A stretch of DNA of 64,000 nucleotides from Siniperca chuatsi (lineage: Eukaryota; Chordata; Actinopteri; Centrarchiformes; Sinipercidae): contig NC_058058.1 of NCBI RefSeq assembly GCF_020085105.1, positions 1,630,751 through 1,694,750 of the forward strand, given 5' to 3'. Shown piece by piece: positions 20,003 through 31,097 of this stretch. Every line of letters starts with the position of its first letter. Within the stretch, counting starts at the first letter, position 1. Both the position numbers and the translations under genes were made by a program. Under the pieces are notes generated by a model, which did no database searches, was not told where the DNA came from, and was given only the letters and a program-made list of their open reading frames with translations.

Positions 20003-20702
20003 ACGCTATAGGAGTTCCTCGCGGCGTGCCCGCGACGAGTACAAGATAGCAGATCAGGTGGCTGCAGGGTTTGAGTCCCTGTTCTGTTGGTGGTGCACGA
20101 TTAACAAAAACGTGGACCGAATCAATTACATCCATTATAACGTACAGAAATTGGGCAATTGGACACAGAGTGGGTTTGAGGCTGTTCATGGACAGCTTTC
20201 CTCTACGTCACTGATGGCATTCCAGAACCGCATAGCTCTTGATATGTTGCTTGCAGAGAAAGGAGGGGTGTGTGCTATGTTCAGAGAGCAATGCTGCACC
20301 TTCATTCCTAACAACACTGCAGCGGATGGCAGTCTCACCAAGGCCATAGAAGGGTTGAAAACTCTGAATGGTAAGATGAAAGATCAATCTGGTGTAGACG
20401 CCACTATGTGGGATTCTTGGTTGGATGCTTTTGGAAAATACCGAACCTTGGTGTCCTCAATTCTAATATCTCTAGCAGTCTTTGCTGCAATATTGACCTT
20501 ATGTGGATGTTGTTGTATTCCGTGCCTGCGTTCTTTGTCTACTCGTCTCATCACCACAGCAATTTCACCTATGGAGGACCGCTTAACTCAGATGTATCCA
20601 CTTCTGCAACAAAACCAAGATGACGATGAAGACACAGATGACGAATCAGAATATTGGCCTGATTTGTTCCCTGATCCAGGTGACTATGAGTCGCCCCTGT
20701 AA
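20003..20702 (+). CDS. env: ERV env, transmembrane subunit
   Basis: A long open frame (its first ATG is at 19944, but homology starts near 20036). It has an ectodomain helix region, then the CX6CC motif (CAMFREQCC, 20271-20297) preceded by the conserved LQNR-like/immunosuppressive-type segment. A membrane anchor of about 20 residues (near 20446-20510), a Cys-rich juxtamembrane stretch and an acidic tail follow. CX6CC with CXXC in SU marks a gamma-type envelope. It seems related to the percomorph-captured env family (inference). The open frame exists, but no complete env is made because SU is broken. Confidence 0.85.
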
Positions 20703-20822
20703 GTAATCTAACACACACTCTGAGTGTAAACATTTTGCCAGACTCATAAAAATGATCTTGCAGTCGAAAATCTAGCGAAGAGACTGATTGAGTGATATGA
20801 GAATTTGAGAACAAAATGTGAT

Positions 20823-20835
20823 AAACAGGAGGGAA
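20823..20835 (+). other. ERV polypurine tract
   Basis: aaacaggagggaa directly before the 3' LTR. Confidence 0.85.
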
Positions 20836-21299
20836 TGTTAGAATAAAAATGTACATAAGTTATCCCATTTATGTTTTGTTCTTAGTAGCCTTTAAAGTAC
20901 ACAGCAATGCTGTGTGTATATGTGTTATTAAACTTGTGTCTGTGAGATTAATAGGAACGCACCCTGCCATACCGACAGGGCAGGCTGACACCACACCAGA
21001 TGGTCTCATGAGTTGTGGCTGCCATCAAGGCCGCTCTCACGAGATAGACCTAACAACATCACTTTGTTTCTTTTCTTATTGTAGCAGTATATACTTCCCC
21101 CACCCTTTAGAAAACTATGTAACAGGGAATCTCCTAAACTGAATAAAAAAGAGGAGGCTGCATGGATGCACTTCAGAGTGAGTAGGAGATGTAACTGAAT
21201 GCATCTATGCTTACTCTCCTCGAGTAAAACTTAAGTTAATGCCTTTGTCTTTCTTTCCTTGTATATGATTTAAATGTTCTAGGTATCTTGAACCTGACA
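20836..21299 (+). repeat. ERV 3' LTR
   Basis: 464 bp. It differs from the 5' LTR by a missing tg in a tg-run and one c/t change. AATAAA lies at 21142-21147. It sits 0.7 kb upstream of VB1 in the same orientation. Confidence 0.93.
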
Positions 21300-21304
21300 G
21301 ACTG

Positions 21305-21913
21305 AACCAGTTTAACACTGTGACACAAAAGGCAAATTGTCTCTGCAGCCGATGTACACGTTTACTGTAGCTTACTCTACTAATGACAGCAATTACAATC
21401 TAAATATATATTTGATATTTTCTTATAATCTATATTTAATCTCACATCTTTTACAACATAAATAATGTTTGGTCCAGTGTTGTGGTGAGTAAAAAAGGTA
21501 AAATTAACTTTCTGTAAAATTAAGTAAGTTGCTTAAAAACTATTTTTCAGTTTCAATTACCTGAATGTGCACCTTCACTGTAGATTCTGTATGATTTGTA
21601 ATGTAGCGTGTAACAGCTGTCTTGGCCTATTTATGTTGTCTGTATTGTCTTTATTGACCTAATGCTGTTTTCATGCTGCCCTCTTGGCCAGATCTCTCTT
21701 GAAAAACAGTTTATCACAATAAGACGTTCACATGATTTAGTAAATGTAAAAGGAAAGATTTTCTTGACTTAAAAAGCTGAATATGTAAATACTACACAGC
21801 ATCCTGAGTTTCTGTTAATCAACATGAGGATGATTCAAACAGCCAGCTGTCCCAGCACGGAGGAGGAAACACCATGATATGTTGAGGACAGCTACAGTTC
21901 ACTGACTCTGTGT
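21305..21913. other. VB1 upstream region
   Basis: End of the LINE remnant, then conserved AT-rich spacer found before every VB gene. No gene seen. Confidence 0.6.
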
Positions 21914-21921
21914 GTTTGCAT
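21914..21921 (+). promoter_or_regulatory. VB1 octamer-like element
   Basis: GTTTGCAT, one base from the Ig octamer ATTTGCAT, about 95 bp before the leader ATG. The same site precedes the other VB genes (for example 32277-32284). Confidence 0.6.
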
Positions 21922-22015
21922 ATCTGTCCTGCCTCTCTGCTCCCAGCCGTTAAGAGGCCAGTGTTGATCAGTGGCTGTCCAGGCCTTTCAGAGCCACTGA
22001 CACGCCGGCAGCACA

Positions 22016-22580
22016 ATGATGATGTCACTGATTCCACTGCTGGCCACCCTGGGGCTCCTTGTTCAGGGTGAGACTCTCTTCTGAAAACTTTGCTTCAGGA
22101 TGCAACCAGGTTCACCACAATGATGTTCTGCTGTGATGGAGAAACACTGAGACGAGCAGCATTTACCTTCTTCCATCTATTCTCCATGTTAAAGAAATGA
22201 GACTCTTCTGTTTGGATGCTGATCATCTTTCTCCAAGCTGGATTTGTCTCAATAACCCTTCTCCTCTTTTTCATGTTTTCCAGGTTCATCAGGACAAATC
22301 ATCGTGACTCAGTCTCCTGGATCTCAGTCTGTTGTTCCAGGACAGACTGTCTCTCTCAGATGTAAAACCAGTACAAGTGTTTATAGCAACCTCCACTGGT
22401 ACCTTCAGAAACCTGGAGAAGCTCCTAAACTCCTGATTTATGCAGCTACAACCCGTCCATCTGGAGTTCCAGGTCGTTTTAGTGGAAGTGGATCTGGGAC
22501 TGACTTCACTCTGACCATCAGTGGAGTTCAGGCTGAAGATTCAGGAGTTTACTACTGTCAGCAGAGTTACAGCTCGTTCA
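22016..22580 (+). CDS. IgL V gene VB1
   Basis: Leader exon 22016-22067 encodes [17 protein letters not shown] with a GTGAGA donor. The V exon 22284-22580 follows ttttccag. The mature domain starts [23 protein letters not shown] and has a short CDR1, then [34 protein letters not shown] and [11 protein letters not shown]. Both Cys and the Trp are present, with no stop. This is a second Vkappa-like family distinct from VA. It lies between the ERV 3' LTR and C1 in opposite orientation to C1/J2, so it would join by inversion. Confidence 0.93.
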
Positions 22581-22608
22581 CACAGTGATACAACGTTGTA
22601 CAAAAACC
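22581..22608 (+). other. VB1 recombination signal, 12-bp spacer
   Basis: CACAGTG 22581-22587, 12-bp spacer, ACAAAAACC 22600-22608. Confidence 0.92.
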
Positions 22609-23134
22609 TCCCTCAGCTGGAGAGGAACTGATCTGACTCAACAGCTGCACTGAAACTAAAACATTAGAAGCTTCTCTGAAAGAAAACTCATGATTGTGTT
22701 AAAAAGTTTTGTTTTTATTGTGGAAATATTTTTCATAAAATTCAGCAGAGTATTTTTATTATTACTGACTAACAGTGTTTGAGACATTATCACACTGTTA
22801 CAGTTTACTCAAACACTGTTTTACAGCAAAGTTTCAATCAGTAAAACAAATGGTTCAACAAGGAACTGTAACACAAAACTCTGAATCATTTGTTCTGGAG
22901 AAAATGTTTAATCTTTGAATGACTTGCTACGGCGACCTGTTTTTTCAGACTCACTGAGAATACTGAATTAGTCAAGAAGAAACCAGAATTTAACACAAGT
23001 AAGCAGAGAATTCAAACTGATGAGACTATTTGAGCTCAAGGTTCCCTCTCCACATACCTGATGCTTTTTTTCAAGCTTTATGGAACAAAATTTCCCAAAT
23101 GAAACAAATAATTAACAAGACATTATGAAATATA
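22609..23134. other. VB1 3' flank
   Basis: AT-rich flank shared with VB3-VB5. No gene seen. Confidence 0.5.
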
Positions 23135-24746
23135 CAGTGGTGTAAAAAAGTGTTTGCCCCTTCCTGATTTCTTATTTTTTTGCATGTTTGTCACTTAAAT
23201 GTTTCAGATCATCAAACAAATTTAAATATTAAATTGAAGATAACACAAGTAAACACAAAATGCAGTTTTTAAATTAAGGTTGTTATTATTAAGGGAAAAC
23301 AAAATCCAAACCTACATGACCCTGTGTGAAAAAGTGATTGCCGCCTAAACCTAATAACTGGTTGGGCCACCCTTAGCAGCAACAACTGCGATCAAGCGTT
23401 TGCAATAACTTGCGATGAGTCTTTTACAGCGCTGTGGAGGAGTTTTGGCTCACTCATCTTTGCAGAATTGTTGTAATTCAGCCACATTGGAGGGTTTGTG
23501 AGCATGAATTTCCTTTTTAAGGTCATGCCACAGCGTCTCAATAGGATTCAGGTCAGGACTTTGACTAGGCCACTCCAAAGTCTTCATTTTGTTCTTCTTC
23601 AGCCATTCAGAGGTGGACTTGCTTGTATGTTTTGGATCATTGTCCTGCTGCAGAACCCAAGTTCGCTTCAGCTTGAGGTCACGAACAGATGGCCGGACAT
23701 TCTCCTTCAGGAGTTTTTGGTAGACAGCAGAATTCATGGTTCCATTTATCACAGCAAGTCTTCCAGGTCCTGAAGCAGCAAAACAGCCCCAGACCATCAC
23801 ACCACCACCGCCATATTTTACTGTTGGTATGATGTTCTTTTTCTGAAATGCGGTGTTTCTTTTACGCCAGATGTAATGGGACACACCTTCCAAAAGTTCA
23901 ACTTTTGTCTCGTCAGTCCACAGAGTATTTTCCCAAAAGTCTTGGCGATCATCAAGAAGTTTTCTGGCAAAAATGAGACGAGCCTTAATGTTCTTTTTGC
24001 TCAGCAGTGGTTTTCGTCTTGGAACTCTGCCATGCAGGCCATTTTTGCCCAGTCTCTTTCTTATGGTGGAGTCATGAACACTGACCTTAACTGAGGCAAG
24101 TGAGGCCTGCAGTTCTTTTGATGTTGTTGTGGGTTCTTTTGTGACCTCTTGGCTGAGTCGTTGCTGCGCTCTTGGGGTAATTTTGGTTGGCGGCCACTCC
24201 TGGGAAGGTCCACCACTGTTCCATGCTTTCGCCATTTGTGGATAATGGCTCTCACTTTGGATCGCTGGAGTCCCAAAGCTTTAGATATGGCTTTATAACC
24301 TTTTCCAGTCTGATAGATCTCAATTACTTTCTTTCTCATTTGTTCCTGAATTTTTTTGGATCTCGGCATTATGTCTAGCTTTTGAAGATCTTTTGGTCTA
24401 CTTCACTTTGACAAGCAGGTCCTATGTAAGTGATTTCTTGATTGAGAACAGGTGGGGCAGTAATCAGGCCTAGGTGTGGCTAGAGAAATTTAACTCAGGT
24501 GTGATAAACCACAGTTAAGTTATGTTTTAATAGGAGGGGCAATCACTATTCACACAGGGCCATGTAGGTTTGGATTTTGTTTTCCCTTAATAATAACAAC
24601 CTTCATTTAAAAACTGCATTTTGTGTTTCCTTGTGTTATCTTTGACTAATATTTAAATTTGTTTGATGATCTGAAATATTTAAGTGTGACAAACATGCAA
24701 AAAAATAAGAAATCAGGAAGGGGGCAAACACTTTTTCACACCACTG
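23135..24746 (-). mobile_element. Tc1/mariner transposon
   Basis: 1,612 bp, flanked by TA (23133-23134 and 24747-24748). The terminal inverted repeats are about 208 bp (23135-23342 and 24538-24746), starting cagtggtgtaaaaaagtg, with scattered mismatches. It carries one damaged transposase. The other clusters lack it at this site. Confidence 0.93.
23450..24369 (-). pseudogene. Tc1 transposase, frameshifted
   Basis: The N-terminal part (from 24369, MPRSKKIQEQMRK...) is the paired-like helix-turn-helix DNA-binding region. A 1-nt shift near 24185 moves the rest to another frame. The catalytic domain shows TDETK, QQDNDPKHTS and NPIETLW, with 34 residues between the second Asp and the Glu (DD34E, Tc1 type). 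TGA at 23450-23452 stops the frame early; it would otherwise stay open for about 30 more codons to near 23358. The element is therefore non-autonomous now. Confidence 0.92.
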
Positions 24747-24748
24747 TA

Positions 24749-25339
24749 CATATATTCTGTGATGGTTACACAGGTAGTATAAATAAATATATAAATACAG
24801 GAAAAAGCTGAATGAAAGAGTGGAGAAACATCTCAAATGCAGATGTTTCGGTGCACCAGTGCTCACTGAACGGTTTGGTGAGGATGAAAATGATGTGAAT
24901 AACATGCTCCGGCCTTTACAGTCACCAGATCTCAACCCAGTTTCACACCTGTGGAAGGTTTTGGACCAGCGTGTATAACAACGCTCTCCACCACCATCTC
25001 CATAAGACCAAATGATATAATATAAACTTTCATCTTCAGATCTGTGTAGTGACTTCTGTGACTGTCTCTGATGCTGTATGTCCTTTAGTTTGTGTTTCTC
25101 TCTACCTGCTGTACTCAGGTCTGTCTGATCTCAGTCAGATGACCTCATTAATAAAGGTTGTATATATAACTGAGGGAACATCTTGTGGAGGAGGTGTTCA
25201 TCCCTCCAGTAGAGCTCCACAGACTTGGCAAGGAGCACTGAAGCTGTTCTGGAGGCTGGTGGTGGCCTGACTCCATACTAACACACTTCATGCTGCCTTT
25301 TCCTGTCAGTTGTCACCCATCTTTAAATATACTATATTT

Positions 25340-25372
<33 letters not shown>

Positions 25373-26025
25373 ATAATATTTATGTATGTATGTATGTATG
25401 TGTGTATGTAATATGTAAATCAGTAAAAATTTTATTCTTTCCTTTTGTCATCTCTTTTATTTGTCTTTGCGGTTGAACTCTTCAGCAGAAGCAGTATGTA
25501 AATATTGCCAGGGTTAAATATGAAGATCACATTCGTTTTGTGTCTTTCTATGCTGATGACATACTGCTTTTTATTTTAGATGTTTAAAATATTTTTCATA
25601 CTTATTTAAAAGAGATGATTCGATGATTCGATTAAAGTTTTCCTACCATGTGATTTTGTTCCAAAGGTTTATTATTACAGAAAAATCTGTAATGACTATA
25701 GGAGAATATAGTTTCAGTCATGAAGGCATTCATATCAATTGTGACAAAACATTTTGGCCTTATACTACAACCATCACTGGTTTGGACTAATCAAATAATA
25801 GTGACGAGTTTTGTCTGACGATATAAAGTCTCTTAATATAAAGTATGTATGGCTATACATTATGTAATGTTAGTCATTCTTTCTAAAGTCATCATAGAGA
25901 AATTACAACATTTTTGTGAGCTCAGTTTTCCTCTGGATTTCATACAGTCAGTGTTACCATTTCGAGAAACTCATTCAGCCACTTTGATTTAAAACAATAA
26001 AACCAACTGATTTGATGAAAACGTC
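24749..26025. repeat. Pre-C spacer with Tc1 and RT remnants and TG/TATG microsatellite
   Basis: About 24780-24990 carries a remnant reading [19 protein letters not shown] (a Tc1 DDE C-terminus, better preserved at 55794-55979). At 25345-25400 there is a (TG)n/(TATG)n tract. Around 25535-25580 the + strand reads FVSFYADDILLF, an L1-like RT box. The rest is conserved flank found 3' of each C exon (about 40.2-40.9, 50.3-50.7 and 56.3-57.0 kb). Confidence 0.6.
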
Positions 26026-26031
26026 TTTATT
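26026..26031 (-). terminator. C1 polyadenylation signal
   Basis: AATAAA on the - strand about 150 nt after the C1 stop. Equivalent sites: 40929-40934 (C2) and 57027-57032 (C3). Confidence 0.7.
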
Positions 26032-26182
26032 ATCTGGAAACATTGAAATTATATTGAAACATTGCAACAAGCTAGTAAATATTGTTATTGAAACATGTCA
26101 AATAAAAGAGAGAGACAGTTGCAGAGTGCAGAGTGAGAGCAGTATCAGAGTTAAACCAGTAGCAGAGTCCCAGTGAGTCAGG

Positions 26183-26517
26183 TCAGGACTGGGGACACTG
26201 GTCTCTCCTCAGCGTCTCTGAGAGCGGAGTCTGGGAGCCCTGGGTGGCCTCACAGGTCACAGAGCCCACCTTCCTCCACTGGTCTGCAGGGAGCCTCAGG
26301 GTGCTGCTCCAGCTGTAGTGGCCGTCCTTCTCCAGCACCCCGGGGCTCCTGCTCTCCTCCCAGCTGCTGCTGCTGCTGCTGCTGCTGCCGTCCACCTTCC
26401 AGGCCAGACTCCAGTCTGAGGGGAAGCCCTTGTTGGCCAGGCACATGAGCGTGGCCTTCCCCTGCTGCAGCTCCTCGCTGGAGGGGGGCAGCACCGTCAG
26501 GGTGGGACGGACATCAC
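26183..26517 (-). CDS. IgL constant exon C1 (kappa-like)
   Basis: Single C exon after the acceptor ctcctag, in the phase left by the J donor. It reads ..[25 protein letters not shown].., with the first Cys, W of [15 protein letters not shown] and the second Cys of SVTCEATQG. It ends RDQCPQS, with the penultimate-region Cys that bonds the heavy chain. An (AGC)n run gives eight consecutive Ser in the loop after KVDG. Length (about 111 residues) and motifs are normal for a teleost kappa-like CL. It is intact, the only clearly functional C in the window, and is spliced to J2 across about 0.9 kb. Confidence 0.93.
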
Positions 26518-27419
26518 CTAGGAGACACCAATCAGCTTAGAGGACAGGGACCACACAGCTGTCAATCAAACACCAGCAACTTGGACACCTTTACTGTGTG
26601 AGAGTGGATTTTCTCCTTTAAGGAGTTTCTGTCAGATGGTTTTTCTGCTCCACCAGTCACTCACTCACACATTGTTTCACTTCCCTTTAAGAAACCTCTC
26701 ATGCATAACAGTACAGAAAGAGTCCTCATATGACCTGAAAGACATCAAACTACACTGGAAATAAAAGAACCATATTTTAAACTTTAAAATACAAAAACAC
26801 CTTTTTTTATATTATTTGAAGAAAACATTGAAATCCCCTTTTCAGTCATCTATGATTTCATTCAAAGTCCTGCTACATTTATACAAACATATTTACTGTC
26901 AAAACTGTCAAAAGGGCAAAAGTTAATCATATCCACTGTTAAAGGACATTATCAGCCAAAAATAACCGACGACCAGGTAAACTGTTCATCAGACAGATTT
27001 AAAAATACAAATAGCATCAGAGAATTGTCGACATTATTTCAAACTGAGGATAAAAGACAATTTGAGCCATTTTAGACGATCAGAGATTTGGCAACATTTT
27101 TATCTTCATTCACGCTTTTCAAAATAATTTTTACTCAACTTCAAAGCAGTTTGAAAAGGAGAATTAAAGTGTTGTTTAATCTTTCCTACAGTTCAAGCTG
27201 TTCACATTTCACAAATTAAATGGAACATTTAAAGAGAAGTTCAGTAAAGCTGCTTTGAGTTCAACTTCATGGTTAAAGAGGAGAAATGAACAATAAGATT
27301 GAGTCTTTAAAGTGATTTAGATCAGTCCAGTGGAAATTTATATCTACTAAAAATGTTTAGACACAGAAATTAAAACCTAAACTGATGATACGATATTTAA
27401 TATTCTAGCAGAAACTTAC
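26518..27419 (-). other. J2-C1 intron
   Basis: Intron with no gene seen, highly conserved with the J3-C2 intron. It would be the expected place for an intronic enhancer, but I recognise no defined site. Confidence 0.6.
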
Positions 27420-27457
27420 TTCCAAGCTCCAGTCTGGTTCCTCCACCAAAAGTCAAC
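27420..27457 (-). CDS. IgL J segment J2 (a-type)
   Basis: Translates [12 protein letters not shown] with a GTAAGT donor in the same phase as J1. Its RSS is 27458-27496 (heptamer 27458-27464, 23-bp spacer, nonamer 27488-27496). It is the only J of this cluster. The sequence right after the signal switches to the flank that follows b-type J segments elsewhere, so the b-type J appears deleted. Confidence 0.92.
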
Positions 27458-27496
27458 CACAGTGATACAAACTGATTGAGTCACCGTACAAAAACC
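27458..27496 (-). other. J2 recombination signal, 23-bp spacer
   Basis: CACAGTG, 23 bp, ACAAAAACC, as read on the + strand. Confidence 0.92.
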
Positions 27497-28000
27497 TCTC
27501 ACTGCAGAGAGACACGGCTCTCTGACTTTGAACACAACAAACTCAACATAAACACTTCCTGTTTTTAAAAGAATTTAATATTTCATATTATATTGATCAA
27601 ACAAGGACACAATTTTCACAATTAATCACATTGTAATATGTTTTTTCCTTCATGTAAATGTGAAATTTTAATTATTCTAGCATTAAATTAAACCAAAAAA
27701 AGACACTCTTAAAGAAAATGTATCTGCAGTCATCAAAACCAATCCACATGAAAATGATCACTGACACATTATTAATCAATACTCTGGTAAATGTATTGAT
27801 CCATTGAGAAACAGCATCGTCAGAGTAATCCAAGTCCCTGCTGGAGTCAGTCAGAGCATTTCCATAGAGAGCCACTTTGCATCAGCAGCACCATGCTCCA
27901 GTGCTCTGGGAGAGTTTATAGTCCTGAGAGTTGAACACTTAATGACTGACAGCTGTCCTTCATGACAACAGAAGCCACAGAAATCCTCCTCATCAAAAAC

Positions 28001-28482
28001 ATGACTTTGCTCTCCGTCCTCATCTGGACTCTCCTCTGCTTCACTCAGGGTGAAGAAAGTCATTTTTCTGTGATGTGAAAATCATTTGGAGTGTAGCTGA
28101 GTTTCACCTCACCGTCTCATGTCCCGTGTTTCTTCTCTCTCCTCAGGGTCTGTTGGACAAAATGTTGTCGTGACTCAGCCAGCAGCCAAAACAGTGCAGC
28201 TGGGTCAAAGTGTCTCTATTGACTGTAAGGCCAGTCCAACAGTTGCTCAATACTCTGGTTCACAATACCACCTGGCCTGGTACCATCAGAAAACCGGAGA
28301 AGCTCCTAAACTTCTGATCTACCTAACATCAGACAGATTTTCTGGACTCTCCTCCAGATTCAGTGGAAGTGGAGCAGGGAATGGAGTTGACTTCACTCTG
28401 ACCATCAGTGGAGTCCAGGCTGAAGATGCAGCAGTTTACTACTGTCAGAGTTATCATGAAATCAACAGTCAGGATGTGTTCA
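28001..28482 (+). CDS. IgL V gene VA2
   Basis: Leader exon 28001-28049 (donor GTGAAG), V exon 28147-28482. The mature domain differs from VA1 mainly in CDR1 ([17 protein letters not shown]) and CDR3 (YHEINSQDV). Both Cys and the Trp are present, and the frame is open. RSS at 28483-28510. It sits 0.5 kb from J2, followed by the type-Y flank. Confidence 0.93.
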
Positions 28483-28510
28483 CACAGTGAAAAAGTGTCG
28501 TACAAAAACC
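28483..28510 (+). other. VA2 recombination signal, 12-bp spacer
   Basis: CACAGTG, 12 bp, ACAAAAACC. Confidence 0.92.
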
Positions 28511-28599
28511 TCCCTCAGTCAGACTGAACAGAAACTGAACTGCCTGCTGCAGCTGGAAGCTACTGCAGAGACTGATACAGTTCACTGAGGACACACACA

Positions 28600-28830
28600 C
28601 ACACACGTTTGTTTTACTGACCCCGTGGAGGACAGTCACTGACATAATGCTTTCCCTAGCCCCTTACCCTAACCATAACCTAATAGTAACCTGTATCCTA
28701 AAACCAAGTCTTAACCCTCAAAAAGCCGTCTCTACCCACGGGGACCTCAATTTCTGTCCCCACAGTGACCCCATGGGTTAGTGTGTATTCATGTTATAGT
28801 CCCCACTGGGATATAAAAACAAGAAACACA
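28600..28830. repeat. Roughly 220-bp insertion in the VA 3' (CA)n tract
   Basis: A block from tttgttttactgacc to ggatataaaaacaag, bounded by CA repeats. The same block lies at about 35085-35300, 43865-44085, 51160-51380 and 60135-60375, but not after VA1. The ctaacc-rich part looks telomere-like only superficially. Confidence 0.6.
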
Positions 28831-29694
28831 CACATACCAGTTTTCCTCCTGAACTTCAAACAGTCCACCTTAACAACCTGAAGAGACACAAACCAGATTC
28901 ACAACATATGAAACATCAACGTCCACACATCACACTGAAATCTCAGGACACTGAAGCTCCATATCTGCAATGCAACAAATGTTTTCTGTGGCAGAAACAC
29001 TGACGCTTCATAAACATAATGTATTCTGTGCCACAATCCATACAGTACATGTCACTGAACAAACTGATTGTTTACCAAACGCCTCATATGTCCCCTCACA
29101 CGTCATCACAACAGCTGTGTGTGAATAGAGAGACAGTTTTTGGACAAAAGAAAGTGTTTCGATTTAACCAACTAATGAGTTTGAGGCCTTGATGCTCCTC
29201 TGAGATTTGATCTTATTAAAAGTGTGTATTGTTTTATATAATGCACTTATATACATTAGAATGGTATTTAAACAGTTCACACCTGATTTTACTGCCACAC
29301 TGACAGATTCATTATGCATCTGTGTGTCCAAAATGTGCACAGACATGGGTCAAAGACTCTGTAGAGGTACACAAGTCCTCTTCAAGGGTTAGGGTTTGTT
29401 TTCCCTCTAAATTGTAGAAATTGCATGAAAAGCTGTAGGTGCATTATTCTGTATTTTAGCTCAAATGAGGCCTCAGAGGAGGGATGGTGGTTGAGGTGAA
29501 GGGCATAGAGTTTGGTAGGGACGGTATGGACATGTCCCTACCAATATCCAGCGACTACTGAAATGTCCCTAGCAATAACTTTGCTACATGCCTCACAGTG
29601 GTTTGGTCCACTGCCTACCTATGTACCTTTTTTACCGCCAAAATATTTAATATGAATACAACTGAATCTTTTGTGGCAAACAAGGCTGTCTCTG

Positions 29695-31097
29695 TCCCCC
29701 ATGGGCGTTTTTAGACCCTTTGTAGGGGGGCTGAAGCACACCTAAATTTCATCTCATGCACTGTATGCTGGCAAATGGTTTAATGCTTTTTGGTGTATAA
29801 ATATTTTGGCATATGAATACTGTGAGCCCCACAGCTAAGAAGGTGGGCGTTTGTGCTGTGAAATGGTGAAATATGGCTAAATTAGGGGGTGAGTAAGTGA
29901 GGTGCTGTCCATATTACTGAAACGGAGCGAGGAGATCGACAGACAGAACACGTCACTTAGTTCAGTTTCTTAGCCTGCTCACTTTTCGTGGTTGTAAATA
30001 CTTTCTGTTAACGTTAGTTTACGTTGTTTGTGTGGGTCATAGAGTTATCGCAAAGTTGATTTAAGACTTAGAAAGTCTCTGGTTATAGTTCCATGGTGTG
30101 AATAGTTGCTAGCTGAGATTATCGGCTAATGTTAGCTCTCTGAGCTAGTCTGCTTGCATTGCACACTTGCCAGCTAACGAGCTAACTGATGCACTTTATT
30201 AGTTTAATTAAAGTATTGTCACAGTGTTTCTTATTCTGGTATATTTACAGTACATGTATGGACAGAGATTGGAAGCATTGGAACCACCTTTCTCTTTTTT
30301 GATCTGTTTAAGATGCAGCATGATTGTGCAGAGGCAGTAAAGACGTTGGCTACGCTAAAGCCCTTTTTCAATTTCATATATAACCCTAAAGAAATGTCTG
30401 TTTTTCCACAGATGGATATATGATTTTTTTTTTCTCAGCAAAACAGCCAGGTTCAGGTGAGAGAGTAAGGTCAAAATGATGTTACCTGACTGCGTTGCCC
30501 ACAGCAACTCAATATTCAATTAGACTAATGTTGATATGGATTCTCCCCCATCTTCCTACCTCTTATTATATTATAAAGACTCTGTTTGGTAGTTATGTTT
30601 GACGCTTGATTAACAGCACAAAGAGGATGAGAGGAGGATAGAGACGGAGCGAAGGAGAGAGCAGGATGGAGTCGGCGCAGAGAGAGAACCAGGTGAGAAT
30701 GTAGTCAAGACCACATAGTTATAATGGAAGTCATTATAACTCCACACATTCATTGCACTGGACTCCACAATGATTTTACATTAGTAAGCGGTATATTGAT
30801 ATACTGTTATAAAATGTGGATTCTCCTCAACCTCCTCTTACATTTATTTACGTCATAAATACTCTGTTTGCTTTATTATCCGATCATATGTCATTTTCTA
30901 GCTGCATACAATATGTTGTGTGTGATTGTCAGTGCAAAGAGGGAGAGAGGAGGATGGACAGAAAGAGGACTGAGAGAGAGAGCAGGAAGAACCAGGTGAG
31001 AAAGTGGACAGATAGTGAAGTTAAGATTGATATATATGTCACATTCTCGTTAGGAGCTGAGCCCCACTAAAGGTCTGATCCTAGAATCGTCCCTGGT
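29695..31097. mobile_element. Type-Y non-autonomous DNA element
   Basis: Left end gggcgtttttagaccctttg and right end (reverse complement) gggacgattctaggatcaga are imperfect inverted repeats. The interior has no transposase. Other copies: about 44955-45976 (internally shorter) and 61325-62195. It replaces the SINE/hAT part of type-X flanks. Family not identified. Confidence 0.45.

Larger units (their letters stand above)
3802..21299 (+). mobile_element. Endogenous retrovirus, gamma/epsilon-like, carrying a nested gypsy element
   Basis: Complete provirus: LTRs at 3802-4267 and 20836-21299 (TG...CA), target duplication gactg, primer site, gag, pro, pol, env and polypurine tract. Without the nested element it is about 9.56 kb, a normal retroviral length. 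The LTRs differ by one substitution and one 2-nt indel that I could find. It carries a UGA between gag and pro in the same frame, YVDD in RT, and an env with CXXC in SU and CX6CC in TM, all gammaretrovirus-like. The coding regions are broken in many places, so it is not expected to be replication-competent. The empty site can be read from the other clusters (for example at about 31771), which lack the insertion. Confidence 0.95.

Noticed and set aside
22095-22289. - strand ORF in the VB leader intron, repeated in all VB copies
   Set aside because: Lies in an intron and repeats with the cluster; no recognisable product.
26173-26448. + strand Ser/Cys-rich ORF
   Set aside because: Antisense shadow of C1, created by the AGC repeat.
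28660-28740. Telomere-like ccctaacc repeats
   Set aside because: Only two or three imperfect units inside a dispersed element; not a telomeric tract.
30816-31070. 84-codon ORF in the type-Y element
   Set aside because: Low-complexity Arg/Glu stretch from a purine-rich repeat; not preserved in the other type-Y copies.
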